This document shows positions 25,988 through 37,598 of a stretch of 64,000 bases of DNA, one piece after another. Source of the DNA: Cladocopium goreaui (Eukaryota; Sar; Dinophyceae; Suessiales; Symbiodiniaceae); NCBI GenBank assembly GCA_947184155.2, contig CAMXCT020001136.1, positions 403,501-467,500 on the forward strand, read 5' to 3'. How positions within the stretch are numbered: the stretch's first letter is position 1; every line of letters starts with the position of its first letter. The translations under genes and the position numbers were made by a program. The notes beneath the pieces are model-generated. The model did no database searches. It was not told the DNA's origin and was given only the letters and a program-made list of their open reading frames with translations.

Positions 25988-27670
25988 ATCGTCATCATCG
26001 TCATCATCGTCATCATCATCATCTAGATATATATATATACAATATGCATGTACATATGTATATGTATATATATATGATTATGTATTGTAGATGCATCTAG
26101 ATGGAACTTTTGGCACCCCCCAATTAGTCTTTCATCGGCACCTCTGCACGGAGTGCAGTTTGTCCTCCAGGATGGCCATGCGTTCGGAGATCCTGACAAG
26201 TTGAAACCCCAGACTGGGCCCCAGATATGACCAATGAAAATATATCAACAAAACTGGGTGCCAAAAATTGTATATCCAAATCCCACCAGAAGTTTTGTAC
26301 CCCAAAAAGATTTGTTTAGGACTTGTTCAAAAGAGAAACGGCCAGAATCCGCAGCTTCGAAACTGCCAATCTGCAGCCTTTCAAGATATGCCTTCATATC
26401 TCCTGGCATTTCGTTTCCAAAGACATTTGCGCTGCCGCCCTTTTTCCCTCAGGACGTCAAGGTGTTGACCTGGGAGTGGCTGGGTGCTGGGGCAATGTGA
26501 GAATCCACAGCTCCTGGTCTGGTTAGTACCTCAAAGCGACGAGGTAGCCAACTTCAAATCCATGAAAAAATAAAATTCACACCTACCAACAGGAACTATT
26601 GGGGTGTTTCATCCGGTTTCATCCTGCTGTGTTTTGCATTGCTGGCGTCCCAACCAGCTCTGGTAGCCATTTCTCGCATCCGTCGAGGTCAGGTTGAGGC
26701 ACTGCAGGGAGGATTGCGTGGTGTCGTGCATGGCCATGCATGGCCCATTTATAGATGTTACCTACTAAAAATGGTGATGTTCCATAGCTATGTTGAAATT
26801 GCCAGAGAGTAACATCAATTCACCAAGAACATCCGCTTGAGCCATGTAGTTTTCAGCCCCAAGAACCTCCACCCTCTGCGGATCGAGGAGAAAGATCGGC
26901 TTCCTGTTTCCAGAGTCGGATTTCAGTTAAGACCTGGGCTGATGCGCTGTGCGAAAAGCACGGAGCTCTGCCACCATACGGGGCACATCGAGGCACTTTT
27001 TTTGAGGGCAAAGTGACTCAAAATGGAGGATGAAATACATGAAATGCAAATGAAATGCCACCAAAATGATGTCTACTAAGTCTAGAATAGTCTAGATACC
27101 TCCTTCCCATTTTGTGTCATTTTGCCAAGCGGATCCAAGCGGCATGCTGCATCAGCTCCGGATCTTCGGAATTGGCCTTAATGTCGCTCTCCAACTCCTC
27201 AAGCAGAGTCTTCACCTTGAAATTCACATCCTTCTGAGTCACGATGAACGGCCTCGGCCATGTGGCCATGGTGACTGGAGGAACTAGTCTTGACTAAAGG
27301 TTCAATCCAACCATCTGGGGTGGAAGTTGCTGATCTTTCAGACAGTATAGTCAAGTCATAACTCAACTTAAGTCAGCTTGTTGATGACCAATTGAGACAG
27401 CATGAGACAGCCAAACCAAATCCTCCAAGCTCAGCATTTCCAAAGATTTCCAGAGCATCCTTCAACTCTGAGTTCCTGGCACAATGTCCAGGTACTGCCC
27501 GGAAAAGAGTAGCATCTCAGCCACCACAGAGAACTCCCGCACACGCAACGCCATGTCCTCGGGGGCAACCGGCAACCCTGGCCATGTGGTGTATCCTGTA
27601 TCCCTCAAAAAATCGTGGGAAAAACTGACATCCGCAACATGGAGATCATCTCCGATATCCCATCAGTAGT
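23975..27670 (-). CDS. Unassigned exon series
   Basis: Defined pieces: 26824-26903 (ACAG acceptor; [25 protein letters not shown] donor), followed across a 122-bp intron by an exon starting at 26701 ([18 protein letters not shown]). Others: about 27490-27595 ([20 protein letters not shown]); about 27125-27275, which could open with ATG ([20 protein letters not shown]); about 26305-26400 ([20 protein letters not shown]); about 26130-26215 ([20 protein letters not shown], then a stop); about 25480-25558; about 25015-25150; about 24220-24370; about 23975-24075 ([20 protein letters not shown]). The AEMLLF piece could be the missing C-terminal part of RMC1, but I cannot prove it. No family is otherwise recognised. 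Confidence 0.4.
25212..25385. repeat. (TA)n/(CATACA)n microsatellite
   Basis: Alternating TATATA, CATACA and CGTGTATGTA units. Open frames through it are low-complexity and not genes. Confidence 0.9.
25592..25679. mobile_element. Stowaway-like MITE, copy D
   Basis: AGCTATGGAAAATCACCATT is matched inverted by TCATTTTCAATAGCTATG, followed by CCAG-AGGGTA. It lies about 34 bp from the putative minus-strand acceptor at 25558/25559. Confidence 0.75.
25935..26025. repeat. (ATC/GTC)n trinucleotide microsatellite
   Basis: Runs of CATCAT and CGTCATCGTC, flanked by TA repeats. His-rich or Ser-rich frames here are artefacts of the repeat. Confidence 0.9.
26730..26812. mobile_element. Stowaway-like MITE, copy E, filling an intron
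   Basis: It reads CATGGCCCATTTATAGATG, then ATGGTGATGTTCCATAGCTATG and CCAGAGAGTA. In minus sense it starts 11 bp after the GTGAAT donor at 26823 and ends 28 bp before the CTGCAG acceptor at 26702, so it makes up about 83 of the 122 intron bases. Confidence 0.75.
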
Positions 27671-27944
27671 AAACCATCCATGTTGATTTTGCTCAAGTGG
27701 AGCCATCTCTACATCATTCAGGCATCCCGGCATCCTATTACCACCCTGCTTGTCCCTTCATCTGAGCTAAATCTCCAGAACGATAAACATGTTTTTCTCA
27801 AGATTTGGCCAAGTCATTCTATGATAATCCCATGTTTTTCCCGATATGTCCTCCCAATATGTTCCAAAAATATGACGTCTATAGACTTTAAGCCATTCAA
27901 CCCGTCATTCTCAATGTGTTGTTTCAAAACAAACAACATATAAT

Positions 27945-28080
27945 TATGTATACATATATATATAGTATATATACAGTGTGTATATATATAGTGTATATAT
28001 ATATATGTATATATAAATTTATATCATCAATATATATATATATAGTATATATATACAGTATATATACAGTATATATAACC
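27945..28080. repeat. (TA)n-rich tract with TAGTATATATACAGT units
   Basis: TA-rich repeat just downstream (minus sense) of the last RMC1-like segment. No coding. Confidence 0.85.
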
Positions 28081-28089
28081 AATTTTGCC

Positions 28090-31000
28090 TCAACATATGT
28101 CTCCAATTTCCACCAGCAGCGCCAAGGTGCCAGGCTCGCCTGGGTGGCCCAGCTCCGACTGTCCTTCGCCAAGATCTGCAGCCGCAGCGCCAGCTCCGGG
28201 GAGTCCAACAGGACCTCGCAGCGAAGCACCGTGGGGCGGAGGGGACTGGGAAATGGATAAAAATAGAGGGTATGGGCAAGATATACATGTATAGAAATGT
28301 ATAGAATATATATATATTGTATAGAATATATATATATATACATTGTATAGAATATATATATATTGTATAGAATATATATATATATATACATTGTATAGAA
28401 TATATATATATATTGTATAGAATATATATATATATTGTATAGAATATATATATATACATTGTATAGAATATATATATATATTGTATAGAATATATATATA
28501 TATTGTATAGAATATATATTATATATATATATATACATTGTATAGAATATATATATATATATATTGTATAGAATATATATATATATATATTGTATAGAAT
28601 ATATAAAGAAAGCGATGGGACTTTGGACCTCAATTTGATTTTGGGGGGGCTGCTGTGATTTGTGTTGCCCCTGCAATTCTGGGATTGATTCTTGGCGCAA
28701 TTGTGGGGTCAACTGTGGATGTTCGGAAGAAAGAAGAATTGGCAAAGATGGATTGCAACTGCCATCCATGCCGATGCCGATTTTGGATGAATTTGAGGAA
28801 GGGTTTGGAATTTTGGAAGAGCACAGAAGGTTTTGCGAAATCCACTTCTGAGTGCGCCGCATGATAGTGCAGCAGCTGTTGCAACAGATGCTCTTGCCTG
28901 TTTTCATGCATGCAAGCTTCCAACGTCTGACTCAAACAGAATCTCAGAAAACGATACAAAACCCCTGTTTATCATGTTTGGACCTTTAGATCCTTTAGAT
29001 GTTTACTGAGTCTACTTCACCCTGCATCTAGAATCCCGTCATGAGGTACCATGAGCATGTCATGTTATGGTCGGTTCAAACCATCACTGATTCCCCTGTG
29101 ATCCGGCCTGAAGTAGACGCAAATGTCGAAGACAAAGCACTGCAGAATTTTGTGTGGCAAGATTTGAAGTCCCAGCAGACTTCGCAAATAGCTGATGACC
29201 ACTGACAAGACATATGGGGTCTTGCCTCCTTTGCCCGGATTTGTCACTCGAAGGCTTTCCGGAATGGTCCAATTCTCCAATGCAAAGCTATCGTTGTTTC
29301 CAGTTGGAATGCTCTCTTCCAGACCCTCACTCATGACGAAGTGGGGATGGAAGACCAATGTCACCATATCTTTTTCAGACAGCACTGACTGATATGCGAT
29401 TTGTGCCTCAAGCTCCTGAAGCGAAACCGTCGTTTGCCGCGTACCCGATTTTTGAGATAAGGCTTCAATGACCTGTCGATAGGCCGAGTTCAGAACTTGA
29501 AATCCCTGTGCCATTTCCGAGGAGTTGGTCTTGGACACCAAGCCCTTCCGCAGCAGTTGCACGATGTGATCTCTGCATCCCGTTCTCCGCAGCAGCAATT
29601 TCAGGACAGTGGCCAGTTCATGCGGTGGCCGCGATAAGAAATCCTCTAAAATGATGCCACAGTCAAGGCGCAACTGATACACCACACCCTTGCTGGCATC
29701 CAATACGATGCCACCATCCAAGTAATCCCAGATCACCAACGGGCCCTCGTGAGAGGTCACAGTACCTGACGCTTGAACGTTGGCTGCGCCTGTCTATTGA
29801 ATTTTGACATTTGCCCTTGAAGCCAACTCTAGAACTTGGATGAACTTGGGTATCTGATAGGGGTTTAATCTACATAGAAATATGATGCTATCAACAAAAA
29901 AAGATCTGATCTGCAAAATCAAAGAAATTCTTGGAGCTTTGTCAAGAGACATGGCGAGATGAGGCTTGGAACGATGTCACGTTCTTTGTGTCGAATATCG
30001 AAGATCAAAGCCACCATCCTGGCAAGAAAACAAAAGCCATTTTAACTGTTTAACCTAATCCCATCCATCCCTCACAAGTCACTGAGATGAAATCCAGATA
30101 AATCCAGTCGATTCCACTTCCGGAGGACTCCTGTTCATGACTTTGATTCACTTTGATCTGTGGATTCTGTGGATTCTGTGGGCTCCTTTCCAAGCAGTGT
30201 ACAATCAGCAGGTTGTCCACCACCGACAAACGTAGCGGACCCACTGGCGCGTCACTCTCCGAGATGTCGATGACGATGTCATGCTCCGGGGTGCCTTGCT
30301 CCAAATTCGTGACGTTGCGCAGGGACACTTTTCCTCGCCGGCCGTGAGGATCTCCAGGGCAACCATTGGCGGCTCTCAGATATGCAGAAAAATTGTGGTT
30401 TTATCATGTTATCTATATGATTATCTTATCTTTTAGAGTCTTAGAGGTTGAGATCTCGTATGATGTATTTCAGAACCATGAAAAAGGAACGATGCACAAT
30501 TGATGAAAAAAATGTATTGTGGGCCACTTGCGATCTTGTGACGTGGACTTTTTATCATCTTGGGTCTGTACAAGCCAAGCTTGAAAGTACCAGTGAAGAG
30601 GATTGGTTGGTTGCCTTCGCACAAAAGCGTCACTTTCCGGCCTTGATTACTTAATCTTTCGCCAAATGGCTTAGAGACCTGCTTGTGGGTGCAAATAAAT
30701 GTGAGTTTCCAACGAAAAAAAAAAGGATAACATATTATATAAGCATTCATACACACTAACATCCCAGCGGCCAGTCAGGCCATCTGCATGTATGCAGTAG
30801 CTGCAGTCGTAAATTGTGACCAGTGCAACATCGGCTGGTTCAATGGAATGGCCGCGAGTCAGTACCTCAGTGACTGGAGACAACTATCAAAAGGAGATCC
30901 ATGCCGTGGAAGGGAAGAACCAGTAGTTTACTTCAAATCAAAAGTGATATCATTGATATCATCCTTGGGATTTGTTTCACTAAACCCACAATTTCTTCAT

Positions 31001-33115
31001 GTGATAGCCAAGACCTGCCAAGACACAAGGTCAAATCTTGGAAGTTTAGGATTCCTCCTGCGGAAGTCAAAGGGTTGAAGAGTCCGCGTCCCAGTGCAAA
31101 GCAATACGGTGCTGGCCGCAGGATCCAACCAACAAATTCGCACAGAAGAGGGGAAGGTCTTCAACGATTTCCAGGTCTTCCTTGGTCAGGAAAAAAAGTG
31201 TTTAGATGTGCATCTTCAATTGCTTGGGGACTCAAACATCTATATGTTTGGACTCGGCAAGACCGACCGTTCATTTCGGAATGGCTCAAAATGATCCCGC
31301 AAAAATGGATGGTTGAATCATGTTGAATATATGAAAATAGGAGAAAATAGGGTGCATTAACCTTCCATGCCAACAGCCCGTTTCAGGAAAAAACGCCCGT
31401 TTCGTTTTCCAAGCTGCTGCTCGAAGCTCAGGCGAAAGATCTCGATGCCGTGAGAACTGACCATGGCCAGATCCGAGTTGCAGTCCTGCCTGCAGACGTT
31501 GCAACTGGATGGGTTGGATGTTGGTTGGGAACCGTGAAATCACCAGGTAGATGGCTAGTTGGTGTAAGTTGTTGTGTTGGCTACAGTATGAGTTGTGAAT
31601 ATGTTGTTTCCACTGACATGCTTGGACTAGATGCTGGTCAAATGTCTGCTGGGTTGATGGTTGGACTGATTGTTCATGGAATTGTGCGGGCCGAAGCAAA
31701 ATCTCAAAAGCAGCGTTAAAACAAATATATTTAGTGGACTGAAGAATGAACCACCATTGCATAAAAGTAGGTGGTGTTTCTTGGTGTTTGGGTCACATGT
31801 CACAAAAATGACTGGATCAATTGCCAATTGTCCACCAGCCCGGTATGGACAAATATGTTTAAAAGCGGTGTAAAGATATATAAAATGGCCAACCAGGCAT
31901 GAACTCAACCTTCCCAACTACCGAGCAAAATTCGTGACACAATGGGTCGGATCATCCACAAGAATACTGGAGTTGAACCGAAGTTGGCCATTCTGTTGAG
32001 TACCAAAAGGTCATCTTCCTACGAGCACCATGGTACACCAAGTTGCGGCCCTCCAGGCAGCCAAAAGTAACCCAGAATCTCAAAGTCAGCCTGTGCGCAC
32101 GGCCATGATTTTTCCTGGTGTGGATGAGACTCTTCAGTAACTAGCAAGGATTCTTTGGGGTCCTGGAAAAAAACAACAAGATTTTACCAGAAGTAAACAA
32201 AAAATTAGGTGGGCATGGAATGACCTATAACATCCTATAACCTGAACGCGTTTTCATGATGTCCTTGCTGGTTCAAAATCCTATCCAATGGGGACCAGGC
32301 CTTGCTGCTCCATTTGCAGCTTGGCCAAAGAACTTGTTTAGGCCTTGGGGAGGGACGTGATGCCACCATACCAAAGAGCTTTGTACAGAGCTTTGTCCAG
32401 AAAATAGGGGCCAGTATCCCAGGTGATTTTCTAACCGACTGGATTTTGAGATCATCTTTGGACGAACCTGCCCAACTCTGCCCTTCTGAGGTTGATGCTG
32501 CATCGTCTGGACTGTTCCCACTCGTCTGGACTTGGCCAGAAATGCGAAGTAGAGCCCATCAGGTGAAAATCTCAAAGAATGAATGCCTTCCTGGCGGTCT
32601 GGATGACACCAGAATCTGATGGTACCAGGCTTTTGGAAGTCGCCACGTGACAGAACAGAATTGCACACATTATTGCTACTGCTTCGAATGTGTCAGTATT
32701 TGCTCTCCAGGGGAATCTGGGTAACTTTTTTCAGAAGCTCTAGTTGAAGCTATCAGTTATCTGCAGGCGGTCCACAGCGAACATTAATGTGGTTCACTTC
32801 AAGTTGCTGTCCAACTCCAAAGGGGATATCCTCCTTTGTCCATCAAACATGGCTAGCTGGGAAATCCCCCATAGATGATGATTTTCCATGATTTTCCCAT
32901 TGATTTCCCATTGATAATCCCCCATAAATGGACGTTTTGATGGGAAAAAGATTCATCAATGGTGCATTGGGTATCCCATGGAGGTCCTGCTCCAGCTGCA
33001 CGGAGAGGCCATCCGGAGGGGGTTCCCCATCGATGGCACCATCGATGACGTTCACCGTGTCAAAGCCACCAGATCGGATGTGGATGATCCTGGCACCCCC
33101 CAAAGGCGGGGGGTC
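28090..33115 (-). CDS. RMC1: RMC1/Mic1 homologue (regulator of the MON1-CCZ1 Rab7 exchange factor), about 11 exons
   Basis: Order and motifs match RMC1 (C18orf8, WDR98): an N-terminal beta-propeller, then a C-terminal helical Mic1 domain. RMC1 binds MON1-CCZ1, which activates Rab7 on late endosomes. Exons: 32960-33115 (IIHIRSGGFDTVNV); 32522-about 32640 (FWCHPDRQEGIHSLRFSPDG, GTGGGA donor); 31362-31489 (DLAMVSSHGIEIFRLSFEQQ); 31015-about 31160 (ICWLDPAASTVLLCTGTRTL); 30761-30865 (PADVALVTIYDCSYCIHAD); about 30165-30372 (LRLSVVDNLLIVHCLERS); about 29930-30018 (RMVALIFDIRHKE); 29108-about 29757 (VLDASKGVVYQLRLD, then the start of the helical domain, ending at a GC donor); about 28855-28930 (EHLLQQLLHYHAAHS); and, less surely, about 28130-28250 (LRCEVLLDSPELALRLQIL). 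A small piece at about 32773-32840 is tentative. The extreme N and C termini are not certain. Confidence 0.85.
28300..28605. repeat. TTGTATAGAA(TA)n minisatellite in an RMC1 intron
   Basis: About a dozen copies of TTGTATAGAA separated by (TA)5-10 give unit lengths of roughly 20-33 bp. It lies between the last two RMC1-like exons. The long open frames across it (IQYIYIF...) are repeat artefacts. Confidence 0.9.
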
Positions 33116-33221
33116 TAGGAATTTAGGAACTGAGAATATCAGAAAATTGTTGCAGTAATGCGATTCTACCAACGGGGTCAATGATACAAGTTCCGATTTT
33201 CGGGAGGTCATATTATATAGA

Positions 33222-33361
33222 TGTGTGTGTGTATGTGTGTATGTGTGTGTGTATGTATGTATGTATGTCTGTCTGTCTGTCTGTCTGTCTGCCTGCCTTT
33301 CTGTCTGCCTGCCTGCCTGCCTGCCTGTATGTATGTATGTACACGCGCGCGCGCACACACA
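33222..33361. repeat. Compound (TG)n-(TATG)n-(TCTG)n-(CCTG)n-(CG/CA)n microsatellite
   Basis: The units change progressively from TGTG to TATG, TCTG, GCCT, TATG and finally CGCGCACACAC. It directly abuts the first direct repeat of the element that follows. Confidence 0.95.
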
Positions 33362-34638
33362 CTAGACAAGAATGGATCATTATATGATCCGGCAGGAACT
33401 GAATCCTGAAACATGCAGATTAGATACGAAACAATGAAATTAACGATGCATCCTACGAACGACGAAAATGAAAAAGATTGAGCAGGTACGCGGATTGAGC
33501 GTCCCCAATCCATATCACTGTGCAACAGATGCGTCTTCGTTGGATGGAGACATCTGAAGCACACTCCATCCCCCTGCGTTAGTTAGAAAGGGAGAGGACG
33601 GAAGGAAGAAAAAGAGAGAAGTTTTACATCTGTTTAGATGTTACACACACACACCCGGCCAGAGCCGGGTCAACCCTGAAAGGCAAGAGGAAGAAAAAAG
33701 CGGACACACGACGGGCAGACGGCCAAAAACAGCGCAGGGGGGGGAGGGGAACAGACGGACCTCCGGAACCAACCGACACGGCGAAACGGACCTGACCAAA
33801 ACAGCGCACACACCTAAACCCCACGACACATTACGGAGAGGCACGCAGGGAAAATTAGGGACCAAATGGGGGACTAGTTGGTGACAGACAAGGAAACCAA
33901 AACAATTAGTTAAACAACAGGATTCAGCTCCTAAACCTAGGGTTCGTGCGTTATGCCACTCCAGGCCCGTGTTCCAGTCAGCCACAAGGGCATAAAACAG
34001 CTTTCAAGTTCCAACGAATTAGATGCACGATATGTTTGACCTCACCAGACAACCAAAAAGAAAAAAGACCACACCTGAAAGTCGTGTGCCTGCCTGTCGT
34101 TCATGTCATGTTTCAGGAAGTTCAGAACGGCTTCACTCCGATAGACAGGCATTTTGGCGAGGAACCCTGGGACCAACGGACCAGCGGGACAACCCTAAAA
34201 GGCTGGAAAACGGTAAGGCCAGCTGTTGCAATTTACTTAAATGAATTACCAAATTAAAATGTGTTAATTCGGAAGTCAGGACAGTCATCATTCACCCTGA
34301 AAAGGGTTGCCTCCAATGGCTCCATGGCACCATGTCGGAGCCACCATGGAAATCACACTAGACAAGAATGGATCATTATATGATCCGGCAGGAACTGAAT
34401 CCTGAAACATGCAGATTAGATACGAAACAACGAAATTAACGAAGCATCCTACGAATAAATGATTGAGCAGGTACGTGGATTGAGCGTCCCCAATCCATAT
34501 CACTGTGCAACAGATGCGTCTTCGTTGGATGGAGACATCTGAAGCACACTCCATCCCCCTGCGTTAGTTAGAAAGGGAGAGGACGGAAGGAAGAAAAAGA
34601 GAGAAGTTTTACATCTGTTTAGATGTTACACACACACA
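33358..34638. mobile_element. 1.3-kb element with about 290-bp direct terminal repeats (TRIM-like) or local duplication
   Basis: The segment 33358-33654 is repeated in the same direction at 34354-34638, 996 bp apart. The copies are almost identical, except that the second lacks about 14 bp near its middle and has a few substitutions. Read on the minus strand each repeat begins TGTAACATCTAAACAG and ends TTGTCTAGTG, so TG-type LTR ends are possible. The roughly 700-bp interior has no credible open frame. Short LTRs without coding describe a terminal-repeat retrotransposon in miniature. I found no convincing primer-binding site or polypurine tract. CA repeats at both outer ends hide any target duplication, so a microsatellite-mediated duplication is also possible. 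Confidence 0.55.
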
Positions 34639-34864
34639 CACGCACCTGAACCCATTTTAGCGTCATTCACATGGCAGCTAAATTGGGTGTTATTGCTTTG
34701 AGAAATACCCACATACTACCCAAAAAAATAGAACCCTGTCCATAATGTCTTGTAGCGAGGCTTTTGGAACACCCAAACGTACACATGAAACACTCTTCAC
34801 CGTTAAGACAATATGTGGAAAGCAAATGAGCGATATTTATGGCCACTGGGCATTCAAAATCATG

Positions 34865-35525
34865 GGGGGAGAAAAAAAAACTCACCCAGCCTCCGATGGA
34901 CAGCGTCAAAGGTGACGACTGCATCATCGCTGGTTTCCCAGTGGTACACGGGCGACAGCCCCAAGGCCATGGCAAGTGAAACTGAAGCGACCCATTAGTC
35001 GCAGGGGTGCCAATTTTGGTAGGAAAGAGATTTCAATGGGTAAAGTGGTAAAGTCAACGATAAGTATGGAAAATGATAGGGATTGATGGAAAATGATAGG
35101 GATTCAACTTTTCAAACAACAAGTTGCTGGTGGTTTGGGGTGGTAGCTACCGCAAATAGAGACTCTGTTCATCCCAGAGCATACATGGTGTATCCTCCAT
35201 TTCTTGGGCAAACCTCAAGAAGCACTGAGTCGCTGAGCTCGCTGGGATCCAACTGAGAGATTCCAGGTGTAGTTGGTTGCCCTGTGTATCTGCAAAGGTC
35301 CATGGCATGGTGGATCTGTGAGCCAGAGCTGGGCAGGATGGCGCAGGTAGTGACATTTGGAGTCAAGGAACATGGCCTTGGAACAACAGGCTGTCGCGGT
35401 ATGCACCTCTTTGCTCGGACCACATTGGCCATCCAAGTGCTTAGCCATCTTCGTAGACCTTCCGGTGAATGCTGCAAATGCTTGTGTTTGGCACAGATAT
35501 GAAGGGAGATGACCACGACCACGCC
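34865..35525 (-). CDS. Unassigned exons
   Basis: Two good minus-strand segments. About 35150-35300 has PWTFADTQGNQLHLESLSW, then FLRFAQEMEDTPCMLWDEQ. About 34885-34970, after a CTTCAG acceptor, has LAMALGLSPVYHWETSDDAV and ends in a GTGAG donor. They are spaced and spliced like one gene. The family is not recognised. Confidence 0.4.
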
Positions 35526-35685
35526 TAACCCTTATATTAAGTTGCCTTTCTAACCCTTATACTGCAAATTCATTACCATTACACGCATGCTTTTCTAACC
35601 CCATGGGGAATCTAACCCTTAAATAAAAAATTGTTAACCATTACTAGGTGTACTAACCCTAACCACTAACCTTACTAGGTGATTT
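35525..35685. repeat. Degenerate CTAACCCT-type repeats
   Basis: CTAACCCTTAT, TCTAACCCTTA, CTAACCCTTAA and CTAACCCTAACCACTAACC recur over 160 bp. They resemble decayed telomere-type repeats (dinoflagellate telomeres are of the TTTAGGG kind) and form the left border of the minisatellite block. Confidence 0.6.
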
Positions 35686-35689
35686 GTTT

Positions 35690-35865
35690 TTTTTTCCTTT
35701 TTGTTCCTCTCCTTTTTCCTTTTTGTTCCTCTCCTTTTTCCTTTTTGTTCCTCTCCTTTTTCCTTTTTGTTCCTCTCCTTTTTCCTTTTTGTTCCTCTCC
35801 TTTTTCCTTTTTGTTCCTCTCCTTTTTCCTTTTTGTTCCTCTCCTTTTTCCTTTTTGTAATATAC
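35690..35865. repeat. 22-bp pyrimidine minisatellite, block 1
   Basis: About 7-8 copies of CCTCTCCTTTTTCCTTTTTGTT. As 22 is not a multiple of 3, all three frames stay open, giving artefact peptides (FLFVPLL... on plus, KGEEQKGK... on minus). A degraded T-rich stretch (35866-36140) joins it to block 2. Confidence 0.95.
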
Positions 35866-36139
35866 CTTTTTCATTTTGTTACTATAATTTTACTTTTTGT
35901 TCATATAATTTTAATTTTGTTAATATAACTTTAATTTTGTTCATATAATTCTTTAATTTTGTTAATATAATTTTTACTTGTGTTTAATATATTTTTCCTT
36001 TTGTTCCTATCCTTTTCCTTTTTGTTACCTCGACATTTTCCTTTGTGTTCATCGCCTTTTTTCCACTTTTGTCACTATAATTTTGCAATTGTGTTCATCT
36101 ACTTTTCCTTTTTGTTCAATACTTTTTCATTTTTGTTAA

Positions 36140-36440
36140 TAGAACTTTTCCTTTTTGTTCCTCTCCTTTTTCCTTTTTGTTCCTCTCCTTTTTCCTTTTT
36201 GTTCCTCTCCTTTTTCCTTTTTGTTCTTCTCCTTTTTCCTTTTTGTTCCTCTCCTTTTTCCTTTTTGTGCCTCTCCTTTTTCCTTTTTGTGCCTCTCCTT
36301 TTTCCTTTTTGTTCCTCTCCTTTTTCCTTTTTGTTCCTCTCCTTTTTCCTTTTTGTTCCTCTCCTTTTTCCTTTTTGTTCCTCTCCTTTTTCCTTTTTGT
36401 TCCTCTCCTTTTTCCTTTTTGTTCCTCTCCTTTTTCCTTG
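36140..36440. repeat. 22-bp pyrimidine minisatellite, block 2
   Basis: About 13 copies of the same 22-bp unit. Two adjacent copies share a TGCCTC variant and one has TTCTTC. The plus strand is almost pure pyrimidine, so triplex (H-DNA) formation is possible. Confidence 0.95.
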
Positions 36441-36567
36441 GTTGGATCCAAACTAGGAGGTCAAGGACCAAACTGAGAAGGCAGTTGCTACTTGCAGCTA
36501 AGTGGGCAACCGACAAAGCAGGCGGCAGTCAAGAATCATCTGCGTAGCTTGAGTTTCTGGCCACTCC

Positions 36568-37598
36568 CGTCAAATTTCCAGGTTCCCCGTCAAATTTCCA
36601 GGTTCCCTGTCAAATTTCCAGGTTTCCCGTCAAATTTCCAGGTTTCCCGTCAAATTTCCAGGTTTCCCGTCAAATTTCCAGGTTTCCCGTCAAATTTCCA
36701 GGTTTCCTTGAGTTTCCATTCAGATTTCGAAGTTTCCTTCAGCTTCCCGTCAAATTTCCAGGTTTCCCGTCAAATTTCCAGGTTTCCCGTCAAATTTCCA
36801 GGTTTCCGTCAAATTTCCAGGTTCCCGTCAAATTTCCAGGTTTCCGTCAAATTTCCAGGTTTCCGTCAAATTTCCAGGTTTCCCGTCAAATTTCCAGGTT
36901 TCCCGTCAAATTTTCAGGTTTTCCAAGTTTCCCATCAGATTTCCAGGTTTCCCGTCAAATTTCCAGGTTTCCCGTCAAATTTCCTGGTTTCCCGTCAAAT
37001 TTCCAGGTTTTCCAGGTTTCCCGTCAAATTTCCAGGTTTCCGTCAAATTTCCAGGTTTCCCGTCAAATTTCCATTTCCAGGTTTCCCGTCAAATTTCCTG
37101 GTTTCCCGTCAAATTTCCTGGTTTCCGTCAAATTTCCAGGTTTCCGTCAAATTTCCAGGTTTCCGTCAAATTTCCAGGCTTCCGTCAAATTTCCATTTCT
37201 AGGTTTCCCGTCAAATTTCCAGGTTTTCCAGGTTTCCCGTCAAATTTCCAGGTTTCCGTCAAATTTTCAGGTTTCCGTCAAATTTCCAGGTTTCCCGTCA
37301 AATTTCCAGGTTTCCCGTCAAATTTCCAGGTTTCCGTCAAATTTCCAGGTTTCCGTCAAATTTCCAGGTTTCCCGTCAAATTTTCAGGTTTTCCAAGTTT
37401 CCCATCAAATTTCCAGGTTTCCCGTCAAATTTCCAGGTTTCCCGTCAAATTTTCAGGTTTCCCGTCAAATTTCCAGGTTTCCGTCAAATTTCCAGGTTTC
37501 CCGTCAAATTTCCATTTCCAGGTTTCCCGTCAAATTTCCAGGTTTCCCGTCAAATTTCCAGGTTTCCAGTCTAATTTCCAGGTTTCCCGTCAAAGGCC
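36568..37598. repeat. 20-bp minisatellite TTTCCCGTCAAATTTCCAGG
   Basis: About 50 copies of 19-21 bp. Higher-order structure is visible: copies with CCGTC and CGTC alternate in runs, and the interruption TTTTCAGGTTTTCCAAG occurs twice, at about 36909 and 37381. The 236-residue plus-strand frame over it is an artefact. Confidence 0.95.

Noticed and set aside
25881-26090. Ser-rich or His-rich small proteins
   Set aside because: They are direct readings of the ATC/GTC trinucleotide repeat.
27924-28907. 327-residue minus-strand frame rich in Ile and Tyr
   Set aside because: Most of it is the TTGTATAGAA(TA)n minisatellite. Only its two ends overlap RMC1-like exons, and in a spliced context.
33641-33985. 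114-residue minus-strand frame inside the direct-repeat element as a retroelement protein
   Set aside because: No gag, protease, integrase or reverse-transcriptase motif is visible and the composition is skewed by simple sequence.
36492-37202. 236-residue plus-strand open frame, and the long frames over 35.7-36.5 kb on both strands
   Set aside because: They are translations of the 20- and 22-bp minisatellites. Several frames are open at once and the peptides simply echo the repeat.
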